NCBI GenBank assembly: GCA_016842065.1
Contig: JAEPDS010000020.1
Span: forward strand, 27,517-72,089
DNA length: 44,573 nucleotides
Reading direction: 5' to 3'
Source of the DNA: Candidatus Thiodiazotropha sp. 'RUGA'
Lineage (GTDB): Bacteria; Pseudomonadota; Gammaproteobacteria; Chromatiales; Chromatiaceae
A program made the position numbers and the translations under genes. Numbering within the stretch: position 1 is the first letter of the stretch; the number at the start of each line of letters is the position of its first letter. Below, piece after piece: positions 1-11,353 of the stretch. The notes below the pieces were generated by a model. The model did no database searches, was not told where the DNA came from, and saw only the letters and a program-made list of their open reading frames with translations.

Positions 1-400
1 GCTGTGTACTGCTGCTCTTGCTCGATGTATTCCCTGACCCGCTAGGGGAGAGGGGACGTTCTTAATTGACTGCATCCAAAACTGTTTGTCGAGCGGTAGG
101 CAGACTCGCTGTGTACTGCTGCTCTTGCTCGATGTATTCCCTGACCCGCTAGGGGAGAGGGGACGTTCTTAATTGACTGCATCCAAAACTGTTTGTCGGG
201 CAGTAGGCAGACTCGCTGTGTACTGCTGCTCTTGCTCGATGTATTCCCTGACCCGCGAGGGGAGAGGGAGCGTTCTTAATTGACTGCATCGGTAACTGAT
301 TGTCGGGCAGTAGACAGACTCTCTGTTCACGGCTGCGCTTGTTCGATGCATTCCCTCTCCCCTGGTGGGAGAGGGCCAGGGAGAGGGGGCTCAAATAACA
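1..400. repeat. 107-bp tandem repeat array, about 3.7 copies
   Basis: Units begin at about 1, 108, 215 and 322. The first two copies are nearly identical, the third is diverged, and the fourth is partial and degenerate. Each unit carries an AGGGGAGAGG-type block. The last contains a perfect 9-bp hairpin (CCCTCTCCC at 353-361 and GGGAGAGGG at 367-375). The array runs off the left edge, so the copy number may be higher. Reading frames inside it are artefacts of the repeat. It lies downstream of the leftward gntR gene. Confidence 0.9.
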
Positions 401-426
401 ACGATTCAAAACCTAAAAACTCCCTC

Positions 427-1140
427 TCATAGCTTCTCCAGAAACACCGCTTCCACATTCCTGCGGGAGGAGCGGATGTGCTGGCGCATCAGCAGCTCAG
501 CCATCTCGGGATCCCGTGCGGAGATGGCGTTGATCAGGTACTGATGCTCCTCATAGGCCTGCTGGGATCTTTTACTGCGCATGCCGAACTGATAGCGGTA
601 CATACGCAGCAGGTGATAGAGATCGTTGCAGAGCAGTTCGATCAGCTGTTTGTTCTTGCTGCCCTGGACAATGCGATAGTGGAAATCGAGATCGCCCTGT
701 TTCTGGAAGTAGGCCTGACCATGCTGCTCGGCGATCTGTTCACCATGCTGATCAAGCAGCTTTTGCAACTCCTCAATCTCAATCTCGCTCATGTTCTGGG
801 CTGCCAGTCTGGCCGCCATGCCTTCCAGGGCCTCGCGCAGTTGAAAAATCTCGATCAGCTGCTCATAGGAGAGGGTCACCACCCGGGCCCCTAGGTTCGG
901 TTTGCGCTCCACCAGTTTGCGCATCTCCAAGCGGGCCATGGCCTCCCGCAGGGAGCCTCGGCTTACCCCGTGTTGACGGGCCAGTTCCGGTTCACTGATC
1001 TTGCTGCCCTGGGGGATCTCTCCCTCGACGATAGCCCGCTGCAGAGCATCAAACAGGCGCTCAGTGAGTGGGATATTGGCAGCATCAAGCGGCGTTGCCG
1101 TAGATTGGTTTTGCATGTCAGAATCTTGAACTGTCGACAT
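427..1140 (-). CDS. GntR-family (FadR/FCD) transcriptional regulator, probable regulator of prpE
   Basis: This is a 237-residue one-component regulator. Residues about 25-95 form the winged-helix GntR domain, with the typical run SRGSLREAMARLE. The remainder is an all-helical FCD ligand-binding domain (LREALEGMAARLAA and following helices), the usual site for a small organic acid or acyl-CoA-type effector. The gene is co-oriented with and just downstream of prpE, but it has its own promoter, and a gene pair like this suggests control of propionate activation. Its promoter has a TGTCGACA palindrome over the -35 and another at the start codon, so autoregulation is likely. The ATG at 1140 is itself part of the second palindrome. 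The effector is not visible from the sequence, and the link to propionate is inferred from position and shared operators. Confidence 0.88.
   Translation of the reverse strand: MSTVQDSDMQNQSTATPLDAANIPLTERLFDALQRAIVEGEIPQGSKISEPELARQHGVSRGSLREAMARLEMRKLVERKPNLGARVVTLSYEQLIEIFQLREALEGMAARLAAQNMSEIEIEELQKLLDQHGEQIAEQHGQAYFQKQGDLDFHYRIVQGSKNKQLIELLCNDLYHLLRMYRYQFGMRSKRSQQAYEEHQYLINAISARDPEMAELLMRQHIRSSRRNVEAVFLEKL
1132..1139. promoter_or_regulatory. TGTCGACA operator copy at the gntR start codon
   Basis: A perfect 8-bp palindrome overlapping codons 1-3 of gntR. It lies 63 bp from the identical core at 1195-1202. Confidence 0.55.
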
Positions 1141-1171
1141 AATTGATCTTTATCCGTGATATATGGGTTAT

Positions 1172-1206
1172 TTTATAGACTATTTTTCTTAAAGTGTCGA
1201 CACTTT
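1172..1206 (-). promoter_or_regulatory. gntR promoter with overlapping operator
   Basis: Read leftward, a -35 TCGACA (TGTCGA at 1195-1200 on the + strand) and a -10 TATAAA (TTTATA at 1172-1177) are separated by 17 bp. The -35 is embedded in the perfect 16-bp palindrome AAAGTGTCGACACTTT at 1191-1206, so a bound repressor would block RNA polymerase. The prpE promoter has the same architecture. Confidence 0.7.
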
Positions 1207-1275
1207 AGTAAAAAATAGTCTTTAAATTCCTTGCTGGGAACTGTGAATGCTCTGCTTTCACAGTTCCCGTCAGGC

Positions 1276-3168
1276 CTATTTGCCGTATCCCATCTGCTGC
1301 AGGGAGGTGGAAATCTCGTCGAGAATCGCCGGGTCATCGATGGTGGCCGGCATGTTCCACTCTGTTCCATCTGCGATCTTGACCATGGTGCCGCGCAGGA
1401 TCTTGCCGGAACGGGTCTTTGGCAGACGCTTGACGATCGAGATGTGTTTAAAGGCGGCAACCGGTCCGATCTGGTTGCGTACCAGTTTGACCAGCTCCGC
1501 GCCAAGCTCCTCGGCAGGTCGATCGACGCCACTTTTCAGCACCACCAGACCCAGAGGCAACTGTCCCTTGAGGGCATCGGCCACACCGATCACGGCACAC
1601 TCCGCCACATCTGCATGCCCGGCCAGCACCTCTTCCATCTGGCCGGTGGAGAGACGGTGGCCGGCCACGTTGATCACATCGTCGGTACGGCTCATGATCC
1701 ACAGATAGCCGTCTTCGTCCTTGTAGCCTGCATCACCGGTCAGGTAGTAGCCGGAGTAGGCGCGCAGATAGGAGTCGACAAAACGTGTTTCGTTGTTCCA
1801 CAGGGTGGGCAGGCAGGAGGGGGGCAGAGGCTGTTTGATGACGATGTCACCCATCTCACCGTCCGCTTTCTCGTTACCCTGCTCGTCGAGAATTCTGACG
1901 TCGTAGCCAACCATGGCGACAGTTGGTGAACCGGCCTTCACCGGCATCGGCTCTATACCCATTGGGTTGGCCGCGATGGCCCAGCCGGTCTCGGTCTGCC
2001 ACCAGTGGTCGATAACCGGTTTTTCGAGCATCGTCTCTGCCCAGTGAAGGGTATCGGGATCGCAGCGTTCGCCGGCCAGATAGAGGGTCTGCATGCAGCT
2101 GAGGTCGTACTTGGACATGTAGGCGCCCTGGGGATCCTCTTTCTTGATCGCGCGGAAGGCGGTGGGGGCGGTAAACAGGACTTTCACCTGGTATTCGCTG
2201 ATGACCCGCCAGAAGGCGCCTGGATCGGGTGTGCCCACCGGTTTACCTTCATAGATCACCGTGGTGCAGCCGGCCAGCAGAGGGCCGTAGACGATGTAGC
2301 TGTGGCCCACCACCCAACCGACGTCGGAGGCCGCCCAATAGACATCCCCCGGATCCACGTTGTAGATGTTTTTCATCGACCAGAGCAGTGCCGCAGCGTG
2401 ACCGCCGTTGTCCCTGACCACACCTTTCGGCTGTCCGGTGGTGCCGGATGTATAAAGAATATAGAGTGGGTCGGTCGCTTCCACCGGAACGCAGTCGGCT
2501 GGGGCTGAATCGCTCATCGCCTGGTCCCAGTCAAGGTCCCGGCCGTCGATCATATCCGCCGCAAGCTGGGGCCGTTGCTTGATGATGCAGCTCTGGGGTT
2601 TATGGGTGGAGAGCTCGATCGCCTCATCCAGCAGAGGCTTGTAGGCCACCACCCGGCTCGGCTCGATGCCACAGGAGGCGGAGAGCACCATTTTCGGTTT
2701 AGAGTCATCGATTCGGGTTGCCAGCTCTTTTGCGGCGAAACCACCGAATACCACCGAGTGGATTGCACCGATCCGGGCGCAGGCCAGCATGGAGATGGCC
2801 GCTTCAGGGATCATCGGCATGTAGACGATCACCCGGTCACCCTTGGTGACGCCCTGGGCGGTCAGTGCTCCGGCAAGGCTGGCGACCTCATCCCTCAGTT
2901 CCGTATAGGTGTAGCTGCGTTTGCTGTCGGTCACCGGGCTGTCGTAGATCAGCGCCAGGCGATCCCCGTTTCCGGCCTCGATGTGTCGATCCAGAGCGTT
3001 GTAGCAGGTGTTGAGCTGTCCGCCTACAAACCAGCGTGGCGAGGGTTGAGCGGAATCATCCAACACCTGATCCCATGGTTTGTCCCAATGCAGACCCTGC
3101 GCAACATCGCCCCAAAAGGCCTCTGGGTCATCCAAGGAGTGGTTGTAGATCTCAGCATATTTGGACAT
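1276..3168 (-). CDS. prpE: Propionyl-CoA synthetase (propionate-CoA ligase)
   Basis: An AMP-forming acyl-CoA synthetase of 630 residues that would convert propionate, ATP and CoA to propionyl-CoA in the cytoplasm, feeding the methylcitrate or methylmalonyl route. The N-terminus (SKYAEIYNHSLDDPEAFW) and body align by eye with E. coli PrpE. Visible motifs are the P-loop YTSGTTGQPKG, WWQTETGW, the hinge region with YLTGDAG and RTDDVINVAGHRLSTGQ, and the C-terminal LPKTRSGKILRGT with the acetylatable catalytic lysine. The frame is open further up, to 3213, but the ATG at 3168 is preferred because AGAGGA precedes it and it matches the family start. Acetyl-CoA synthetase is the alternative, but the PrpE-like length and N-terminus favour PrpE. 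No prpB, prpC or prpD is in the window. Confidence 0.93.
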   Translation of the reverse strand: MSKYAEIYNHSLDDPEAFWGDVAQGLHWDKPWDQVLDDSAQPSPRWFVGGQLNTCYNALDRHIEAGNGDRLALIYDSPVTDSKRSYTYTELRDEVASLAGALTAQGVTKGDRVIVYMPMIPEAAISMLACARIGAIHSVVFGGFAAKELATRIDDSKPKMVLSASCGIEPSRVVAYKPLLDEAIELSTHKPQSCIIKQRPQLAADMIDGRDLDWDQAMSDSAPADCVPVEATDPLYILYTSGTTGQPKGVVRDNGGHAAALLWSMKNIYNVDPGDVYWAASDVGWVVGHSYIVYGPLLAGCTTVIYEGKPVGTPDPGAFWRVISEYQVKVLFTAPTAFRAIKKEDPQGAYMSKYDLSCMQTLYLAGERCDPDTLHWAETMLEKPVIDHWWQTETGWAIAANPMGIEPMPVKAGSPTVAMVGYDVRILDEQGNEKADGEMGDIVIKQPLPPSCLPTLWNNETRFVDSYLRAYSGYYLTGDAGYKDEDGYLWIMSRTDDVINVAGHRLSTGQMEEVLAGHADVAECAVIGVADALKGQLPLGLVVLKSGVDRPAEELGAELVKLVRNQIGPVAAFKHISIVKRLPKTRSGKILRGTMVKIADGTEWNMPATIDDPAILDEISTSLQQMGYGK

Positions 3169-3204
3169 TTCTCTGGTTCCTCTGGTTGTTGATTGCCGGT
3201 TATG

Positions 3205-3212
3205 TGTCGACA
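3205..3212. promoter_or_regulatory. TGTCGACA operator copy in the prpE leader
   Basis: A perfect 8-bp palindrome between the prpE promoter and its start codon, at about +27 to +34. It lies 63 bp from the core at 3268-3275. Because of it, an in-frame ATG at 3213 reads ATGTCGACA, which is probably not the real start. Confidence 0.6.
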
Positions 3213-3244
3213 TATTTTAGTAATAATTGGGTTGGCGTCCCTAT

Positions 3245-3279
3245 TTTATAGACAATAAATTCAAATATGTCGACACTTT
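3245..3279 (-). promoter_or_regulatory. prpE promoter with overlapping operator
   Basis: Read leftward, -35 TCGACA (3268-3273) and -10 TATAAA (3245-3250) have a 17-bp spacer. The TGTCGACA core at 3268-3275 covers the -35. The predicted start of transcription is near 3238, giving a leader of about 70 nt. Confidence 0.7.
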
Positions 3280-3410
3280 GTCGTTTTTTTCACATTTTGC
3301 AGGAAAGCGCCGCTTGCCCAGCGGTGCCTGAGAGAGGATGGTGATCAAGCGAGTTTAGTGGTTACGGCCGATCTGAGAAGGATTTGTGGATAGGGTGACG
3401 GGTGCCGTCC

Positions 3411-3438
3411 ATCTGACCGGCATCAAAGCCGGTCAGAT
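3411..3438. terminator. Perfect 11-bp hairpin after the chemoreceptor gene
   Basis: ATCTGACCGGC (3411-3421) pairs with GCCGGTCAGAT (3428-3438) around a 6-nt loop, about 10 nt past the stop codon of the leftward chemoreceptor gene. No U-run follows on the gene's strand, so it may be a 3' stabiliser rather than an intrinsic terminator. Confidence 0.5.
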
Positions 3439-3448
3439 TGTAGGGGAA

Positions 3449-5104
3449 TCAGACTTTGAAGCGCTCCACAAGGGATTTCAGTTGTTCTGCCAGTTTTGCC
3501 ACATCCGCACTCGCCTGAGTGGTCTGTTGAGCTCCGGTGGCGGACTGCTCCGAGACTTCATTGATACTGACGATACTGCGATTGATCTCTTCGGTAACCG
3601 AGCTCTGCTCTTCCGCAGCGCTGGCGATCTGAGTGTTCATCTCAGTGATTTCGCTCATGGCGGTATTGATCTTCTCCAGGGCCTGGCCGGCTGAGGCCGC
3701 CTGCTCAACCCCGGATTGGGTCATTTCGCTGCCCCGTGCCATCACCTTTACCGCATTGTCCGCACCCTCCTGAAGTTTGCTGATCATCTCCTCGATCTCC
3801 TGAGTGGAGTCCTGGGTACGGCCGGCGAGGGTGCGAACCTCATCGGCGACCACCGCGAAACCCCGACCCTGCTCACCGGCGCGGGCCGCCTCGATGGCCG
3901 CATTCAGGGCCAGCAGGTTGGTCTGTTCCGCAATGCTTTTGATCACATCCAGAACCGAGCCGATGTTGCGGCTCTCGGTTTCAAGTTGCTGGATGACCGT
4001 TGCGGCCTGCTCTACCTCTTTGGCCAGACCGTTGATCCCCTCGATGACCTGATCGATTACCGTTTTACCCTCGATGAATGTGGTATCTGCTTCCCGGGCT
4101 GCGTGGGCGGCATCGATGGCATTCCTGGCAACCTCCTGAACCGTGGTGCTCATCTGGTTCATTGCCGTGGCCACCTGGCCGGTCTCGTTCAATTGCTGAT
4201 TGATACCGACGGTGGTCTGATTGGTAACCACGGAGGTCTCTTCTGCAGCCGACGCGAGCTGGACCACAGAGTCCTTGACCTGGTTTATCGCATCGTGAAA
4301 CTGCTGCGCCATACGATTGAAGGCCGAGGCGATATGTCCGATTTCGTCATTACTGTTGTTATCGACCCGGGTCAGCAATTGACCATCTGCGAGCTGATGG
4401 GCGCTCTCTTCTATCTGTCTGACACCTTTGCTGATTTCACTGATGATCAGGTAGGCCAGCAGGATACCGAACAGGGCCCCAACCACCAGGCTGCCAATCA
4501 CCAGGGAGAGCATGCTTTGATAGGCGGCATGGGTCTCCTCGAAGGCATGGGCGGCCTTGTTCTCTTGGATCTTCAGCAGCTCTGCGGTGGTCTCCTGGAT
4601 CTTCTGCAGTGCCGGATTGATGAGACTAAGCAACAGCTGGTTAGACTCATAGAATTGACCCTCCGTCAGCAGTTTGTCGACAGGAATCAGTCCTTCATCT
4701 TGCAAACGTTTCAGATCTTGGGTGAATTTCCCGACCAGCCGCTGCTCCTCACTGTCCAGCTGAGAGTTTGTGAACGCTTTCCAGCGGCTGTCGACGATCT
4801 TGATGTTCTCTTCGATCCGACGGGTATGCATATCCACTTTATGGTTATGCATTTTGGCGAAAGCTGAGCTTGGGTCGTGCTGCAGCGCCAGCAGGATCTG
4901 CGCCCGGCTGTCTTCCAGTTTCTCAATTACCGTGGAGAGATCTAGCATATGGCTCATCTCCACGTTGTAGAGCTCATCGATAGCATGGTCGGCCTGCTGC
5001 ATGCCACGCAGTCCAAGCAGGCCGATGAATATGGTATTGAGCAGTAAAATCCCAACCAGGATTGATAGGCGTATTTTGATCGAGAGATTATTCAGGAATG
5101 ACAT
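3449..5104 (-). CDS. Methyl-accepting chemotaxis protein
   Basis: A 551-residue transmembrane chemoreceptor. There is a first membrane helix at about residues 10-30 ([18 protein letters not shown]), a periplasmic helical sensor of about 155 residues (four-helix-bundle type), a second membrane helix ([20 protein letters not shown]), a HAMP domain, and a cytoplasmic methyl-accepting coiled coil. The signalling tip is recognisable ([20 protein letters not shown]), as is the following [12 protein letters not shown]. The C-terminus, LVERFKV, lacks an NWETF-type CheR/CheB tether. The start at 5104 has GAGG 9 nt upstream; the frame is open to 5182, but that extension looks non-family. A sigma-28-type promoter lies at 5239-5265. 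The ligand is unknown. Confidence 0.93.
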   Translation of the reverse strand: MSFLNNLSIKIRLSILVGILLLNTIFIGLLGLRGMQQADHAIDELYNVEMSHMLDLSTVIEKLEDSRAQILLALQHDPSSAFAKMHNHKVDMHTRRIEENIKIVDSRWKAFTNSQLDSEEQRLVGKFTQDLKRLQDEGLIPVDKLLTEGQFYESNQLLLSLINPALQKIQETTAELLKIQENKAAHAFEETHAAYQSMLSLVIGSLVVGALFGILLAYLIISEISKGVRQIEESAHQLADGQLLTRVDNNSNDEIGHIASAFNRMAQQFHDAINQVKDSVVQLASAAEETSVVTNQTTVGINQQLNETGQVATAMNQMSTTVQEVARNAIDAAHAAREADTTFIEGKTVIDQVIEGINGLAKEVEQAATVIQQLETESRNIGSVLDVIKSIAEQTNLLALNAAIEAARAGEQGRGFAVVADEVRTLAGRTQDSTQEIEEMISKLQEGADNAVKVMARGSEMTQSGVEQAASAGQALEKINTAMSEITEMNTQIASAAEEQSSVTEEINRSIVSINEVSEQSATGAQQTTQASADVAKLAEQLKSLVERFKV

Positions 5105-5238
5105 GATTCTGACCTCAGCAGGTTTCGTTACAGAAGAAGCGATTGATTGCTCTGCTGAAGCACCTATCCGGCTAGTGATCAAAATCCCTGTTCCAGAGCG
5201 GGAAATAGTCCGTAGTGGCTGAAATATTGTAAATAATT

Positions 5239-5265
5239 TTATCGACGTTTAATTGTATCTCTTTA
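5239..5265 (-). promoter_or_regulatory. Sigma-28 (FliA)-type promoter of the chemoreceptor gene
   Basis: Read leftward: TAAAGAGA, 11 bp, GTCGATAA, against the enterobacterial consensus TAAAGTTT-N11-GCCGATAA (13 of 16 positions match, spacing exact). Initiation near 5232 would leave a leader of about 130 nt. Confidence 0.65.
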
Positions 5266-5371
5266 ATTTGTCTGGATCGTTGTTTATTTGGAACGACCAT
5301 ACTACGCTCCTCACACCTTGATAGGTGCAACAGTAAAAAATGGATTTGTGTTGGATTCTATCGTCGAAGTC

Positions 5372-5398
5372 GGGTGGTGGTTTATGGGCCGACCACCC
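5372..5398. terminator. Hairpin downstream of the SDR gene
   Basis: GGGTGGT (5372-5378) pairs with ACCACCC (5392-5398), 15 nt beyond the stop of the leftward SDR gene. It has no U-tract, so it is only a possible terminator. Confidence 0.35.
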
Positions 5399-5412
5399 TT
5401 GTGAAAAAGCTT

Positions 5413-6180
5413 TTAGTTCCTACCGGCGATTACTCCGCCATCCACATCCCAAATAGCACCCGTTACCCAGTCTGACTCATCGCTAAGCAGGAAGCTAATG
5501 ACATTGGCAACATCTTCTGGTTTGCCAATTCGGCCAATTGGGTGAAATCTGTCAAACGTTGCAAGTGTTTCATCAATTTTATCCGGGTCAATGAAAGCTT
5601 CGTAGATGGGGGTCTTTACAACGGCGGGAGAGACGGCATTTACACGGATGTTATCGTCGGCCAACTCCATTGCCATGTGTTGTGTGAGCGCATGTAATCC
5701 GGCCTTCGCCATGGAATAAGCCGAAGACGGTGTGGCCTTGATGGCCTGTTTTGCCCACATCGAGCCAATGTGCACAATGGAGCCGCCGCCATTTTTAAGC
5801 ATGTTTTTCGCCACCGCTTGTGAAATGAAAAATGTAGCTCGATTTAAATTCAGGTAGTTATCGTAGTCGTTAAGCTCATGATCAAGGAATGGTGTTGGGT
5901 TGAAATAACCCGCCGCATTAACCAGATACCTGATGTGCCGTTTGTGATTCGTCGCAACATCAACAATTCTTTGCACATCATCGGCTTCGTATAAATTCGC
6001 TTGCAAGGCCTCACAGTGTCCATTGCTGGAGAGCTCCTGCTTGGCGGCTTTAAGCTTTGAGGAAGAGTTACCGATTATGACGGTATCAATACCACGTTCA
6101 TGTAACTTCATGGCGGTTGCCAATCCCATTCCGCTGGATCCGCCCACGATCATGGCTAGGGGGTTAGTGTCATTTCTCAT
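5413..6180 (-). CDS. Short-chain dehydrogenase/reductase (SDR)
   Basis: A 255-residue classical SDR, an NAD(P)-dependent oxidoreductase with a Rossmann fold. The nucleotide-binding glycine motif is GGSSGMG (residues about 13-19), followed by the structural motif NAAG, a catalytic serine in HIGSM, and the active-site YSMAK. Near the C-terminus, [14 protein letters not shown] is the usual SDR ending. The substrate cannot be told. It is divergent from an HxlR-type regulator gene with 107 bp between starts, and such pairs commonly respond to electrophile, quinone or aldehyde stress, so detoxification is a reasonable guess. The gene looks more AT-rich than its neighbours, which may indicate acquisition. 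Confidence 0.9.
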   Translation of the reverse strand: MRNDTNPLAMIVGGSSGMGLATAMKLHERGIDTVIIGNSSSKLKAAKQELSSNGHCEALQANLYEADDVQRIVDVATNHKRHIRYLVNAAGYFNPTPFLDHELNDYDNYLNLNRATFFISQAVAKNMLKNGGGSIVHIGSMWAKQAIKATPSSAYSMAKAGLHALTQHMAMELADDNIRVNAVSPAVVKTPIYEAFIDPDKIDETLATFDRFHPIGRIGKPEDVANVISFLLSDESDWVTGAIWDVDGGVIAGRN

Positions 6181-6240
6181 GATTTATCTCCACAACAAAT
6201 TATAGTGTGGACGCAGCTTATATATCTCTGTAGCCTATTG

Positions 6241-6275
6241 AAAAGTAAGCACAATTTGGTTCAGTAGGTACTTTT
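6241..6275. promoter_or_regulatory. Candidate operator between the SDR and hxlR-type genes
   Basis: AAAAGTA (6241-6247) and TACTTTT (6269-6275) form an inverted repeat with a 21-bp spacer, lying just upstream of the HxlR-type gene. The size and position suit an HxlR dimer site, but this is weak evidence. Confidence 0.3.
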
Positions 6276-6287
6276 TAGTCTATCTTG

Positions 6288-6629
6288 ATGAAAACGCAGG
6301 AAAAAAAATTCTTGAGGAAATCCGCGCCGGAACGAAGTGCGCGTATGGTGGAAACCATCTATGGCTGTAAGTGGTCGCTTACTGTGTATCAACTGTTGGC
6401 CAACGGGATTAACAGGCCAGGGGAGATGGTGCGTAGTGTGGAGGGCTTAACGACGAAGGTGCTAAATGAATGCCTGAGAAAAAACACTCAATTTGGCATA
6501 TTGGAACGAATTTCCTACAACCAAGTTCCACCTAAGGTTGAATACAAAGTTACTAGATTTGGCACCAAGTTTATCCGCATTCTTGATGAACTGGAAAAAC
6601 TCCAGGGTGAGATTCAGGATGAAATTTAA
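6288..6629 (+). CDS. HxlR-family winged-helix regulator
   Basis: A 113-residue MarR-like regulator of the HxlR (DUF24) family. The N-terminal helix contains the conserved cysteine in ETIYGCKWSL, the position used as a thiol redox switch in YodB and QorR-type members. The rest holds the helix-turn-helix and wing (VEYKVTRFGTKFI) and a C-terminal dimerisation helix. The ATG at 6288 is chosen; a TTG directly before it is in frame. It is divergent from the SDR gene, its likely target. The stretch from 6630 to 6847 after it shows no gene. Confidence 0.85.
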   Translation: MKTQEKKFLRKSAPERSARMVETIYGCKWSLTVYQLLANGINRPGEMVRSVEGLTTKVLNECLRKNTQFGILERISYNQVPPKVEYKVTRFGTKFIRILDELEKLQGEIQDEI

Positions 6630-6847
6630 CAATCACCACCATAACAGACTGCGTTTTGTTTCGCGCTTCTAAGCCCAAACGCTAACAGCCCTGACATGCT
6701 TATCCCAAAGTGGCTGTTGCTTGTGGGTAGGAGAGAAATTTTCTGGAGGATTGATACAAGGGCAGTTATCCCCACAGAGTTGGATGGGGATAACTACCGC
6801 TTGTTCTATCGAATTTATAGACCACCCAGGTTGGGTGTTTCTGTGGA

Positions 6848-7426
6848 TCAGCGGATCAGCTGGGATATCTCTTTGAATTTCGGGTGGCTGGCGTCGCCCA
6901 TCCACTCAAAGACGACAGACTCCATGTTGGTAATGTTGACGCCACCACGACGCATCCGCATGAGTGCATTTTCCCGATTCGTGGACTTGCGGGAGGCGAT
7001 GGCATCTTCCACCACAAACACCTGATATCCCCATTGCTGCAGCCCGGCGGCAGTCTGCAGAATGCAGATGTGGGCTTCCAGGCCGACCATCACGATCTGC
7101 TTTCGCGAGCCGTGTTCGGCCAGCTCCTCTTCAAAGCCGGGTGCGGTACAACAGGAGAAGGTCAGTTTGTCCTTGGCTTTGGTGTGGGGGGGCAGGTGCT
7201 CGGTGATCTCTGAAAGGGTATTGCCCAAGCCCTTGCCATAGTGCTCCGACAGGGTGATTGGGACATCCAGCAGGCTGGCGGCCTTACTCAATTGGATGAC
7301 GTTTGGGACCATATTCTGCAGGTCCTGCTCCGGCATCGCTTTGGTCAGCCTCTCCTGGGCATTGACGATCAATAATTGACTGGTTGCTGCATGGGTCAGC
7401 GGTAGTGTGCTTTTGTTTATACTCAT
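6848..7426 (-). CDS. Isochorismatase-fold (ISOC2/YcaC-like) protein with altered catalytic triad
   Basis: A 192-residue cysteine-hydrolase-fold protein, cytoplasmic. The family triad is Asp-Lys-Cys. Here Lys87 (in KDKLTFSCC) and Cys121 (in GLEAHICILQT) are kept, but the Asp of the LLIVDxQERL motif is Asn22 (codon AAT), so normal hydrolase activity may be reduced or lost. The C-terminal half, with DAIASRKSTNRENALMRM and FEWMGDASHPKFKEI, is typical of the ISOC2 branch. The start at 7426 has GAGGGAG just upstream and gives a family-size protein; the frame stays open to 7498. The physiological substrate is unknown in this branch. Confidence 0.88.
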   Translation of the reverse strand: MSINKSTLPLTHAATSQLLIVNAQERLTKAMPEQDLQNMVPNVIQLSKAASLLDVPITLSEHYGKGLGNTLSEITEHLPPHTKAKDKLTFSCCTAPGFEEELAEHGSRKQIVMVGLEAHICILQTAAGLQQWGYQVFVVEDAIASRKSTNRENALMRMRRGGVNITNMESVVFEWMGDASHPKFKEISQLIR

Positions 7427-7530
7427 GATCTCCCTCTGCTCTTCGTAATAATCGATGGCCGTTACCAACCGGCGTTTTTGTCGCTGCAGTACATCCATCT
7501 GCAGGCTGAATCGTTATTGTTATAAAGGTG

Positions 7531-7550
7531 CCGGGCCATGTGCGGCCCGG
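7531..7550 (-). terminator. GC-rich hairpin after the Pcm-like gene
   Basis: CCGGGCC (7531-7537) pairs with GGCCCGG (7544-7550). On the leftward strand it is followed by CACCTTTATAAC, a short U-rich stretch. It sits about 80 nt past the stop of the methyltransferase gene. Confidence 0.45.
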
Positions 7551-7627
7551 AAAGCAAACTTCAATCAGTCTTCTGTTTATTCTTAGTCGTGTTGCTGCTC
7601 GCCCAGGGCGGCAACAACAGTAGTGGG

Positions 7628-8296
7628 CTAGAAATTGAATTCAACCGGTGCCGGTGCATTCTCCAGGGGAGAGACCTCGGTTTCGAAAATGTTCTCTTCC
7701 TGGAATACCTTCTCATTGTGACGGGTGATCAGCTGGCAGCTCATCACCGGAGCCTGACCAATGATCACGAACATCCGTCCGCCCGGTGCCAACTGTTGAC
7801 GGAATATCTCAGCCTGCTGGCTGGTGGGCAGGGATCCGGTTACCGCAATCGCATCGAATGGGGCGCCCTGTACAGGCCCCGCCAGTGCGTCGCCGTTCAG
7901 CAGCATCACGTTCTTAACACCCTGCTGCTCAAGCTTGCTCTCGGCGGCATCGGTAAACTCCCGATGGATGTCGATGCTGACCACCTTTTCTGCCAGGCCT
8001 GCCAGACAGGCTGTCAGGTAGCCGCTGCCGGTGCCTACCTCCAGAACTTTATCCCCGGCTTGCAGGTCGAGTGCCTGCATCAGCCGGCCTTCGAGACGTG
8101 GGAACATCATGCTATGTCCATGGCCGATGGGAATTTCGATATCCGCATAGGCGAGATCCTGGTAAGTGTCCGGAACAAAGGCCTCCCTCGGCAGACTCTC
8201 CATGAGTTTCAAAACTCTTGGGTCGATCACTTCCCATGGTCGAATCTGCTGTTCCACCATGTTGAATCGGGCTTTTTCAAACTGGTTTGCCATCAT
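7628..8296 (-). CDS. Pcm-like protein-L-isoaspartate O-methyltransferase family protein
   Basis: A 222-residue SAM-dependent methyltransferase. The SAM-binding motif is VLEVGTGSGYLTACLAG (residues about 85-101), followed by an acidic residue in VVSIDIH and by PFDAIAVTGSLP, as in Pcm. Upstream, the Pcm substrate-loop consensus PIGxGQTISQP reads PIGHGHSMMFPRLEGR, so the active-site loop differs from true Pcm. It matches the divergent Pcm paralogue group often found near outer-membrane export genes. Repair of isoaspartyl proteins is therefore possible but not secure. AGGA lies 8 nt before the start. It stands alone, divergent from thiC. Confidence 0.85.
   Translation of the reverse strand: MMANQFEKARFNMVEQQIRPWEVIDPRVLKLMESLPREAFVPDTYQDLAYADIEIPIGHGHSMMFPRLEGRLMQALDLQAGDKVLEVGTGSGYLTACLAGLAEKVVSIDIHREFTDAAESKLEQQGVKNVMLLNGDALAGPVQGAPFDAIAVTGSLPTSQQAEIFRQQLAPGGRMFVIIGQAPVMSCQLITRHNEKVFQEENIFETEVSPLENAPAPVEFNF

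Positions 8297-11353
<3,057 letters not shown>

Noticed and set aside
1-400. CRISPR array
   Set aside because: The unit is 107 bp and repeats throughout with no separate unique spacers, so it is an ordinary tandem repeat.
149-409. Reading frames of 60-86 residues inside the left repeat array
   Set aside because: They are repeats of the 107-bp unit translated, with no ribosome site or protein-like composition.
1231-1929. Long open frames opposite prpE
   Set aside because: They mirror the codon structure of prpE on the other strand and have no family features.
3169-3213. Upstream start for prpE at 3213
   Set aside because: The extra 15 residues are not family-like and the ATG is part of the TGTCGACA operator.
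6669-7025. Small frames between the HxlR and isochorismatase-like genes
   Set aside because: They run into or overlap the genuine isochorismatase-like gene and have no protein features.
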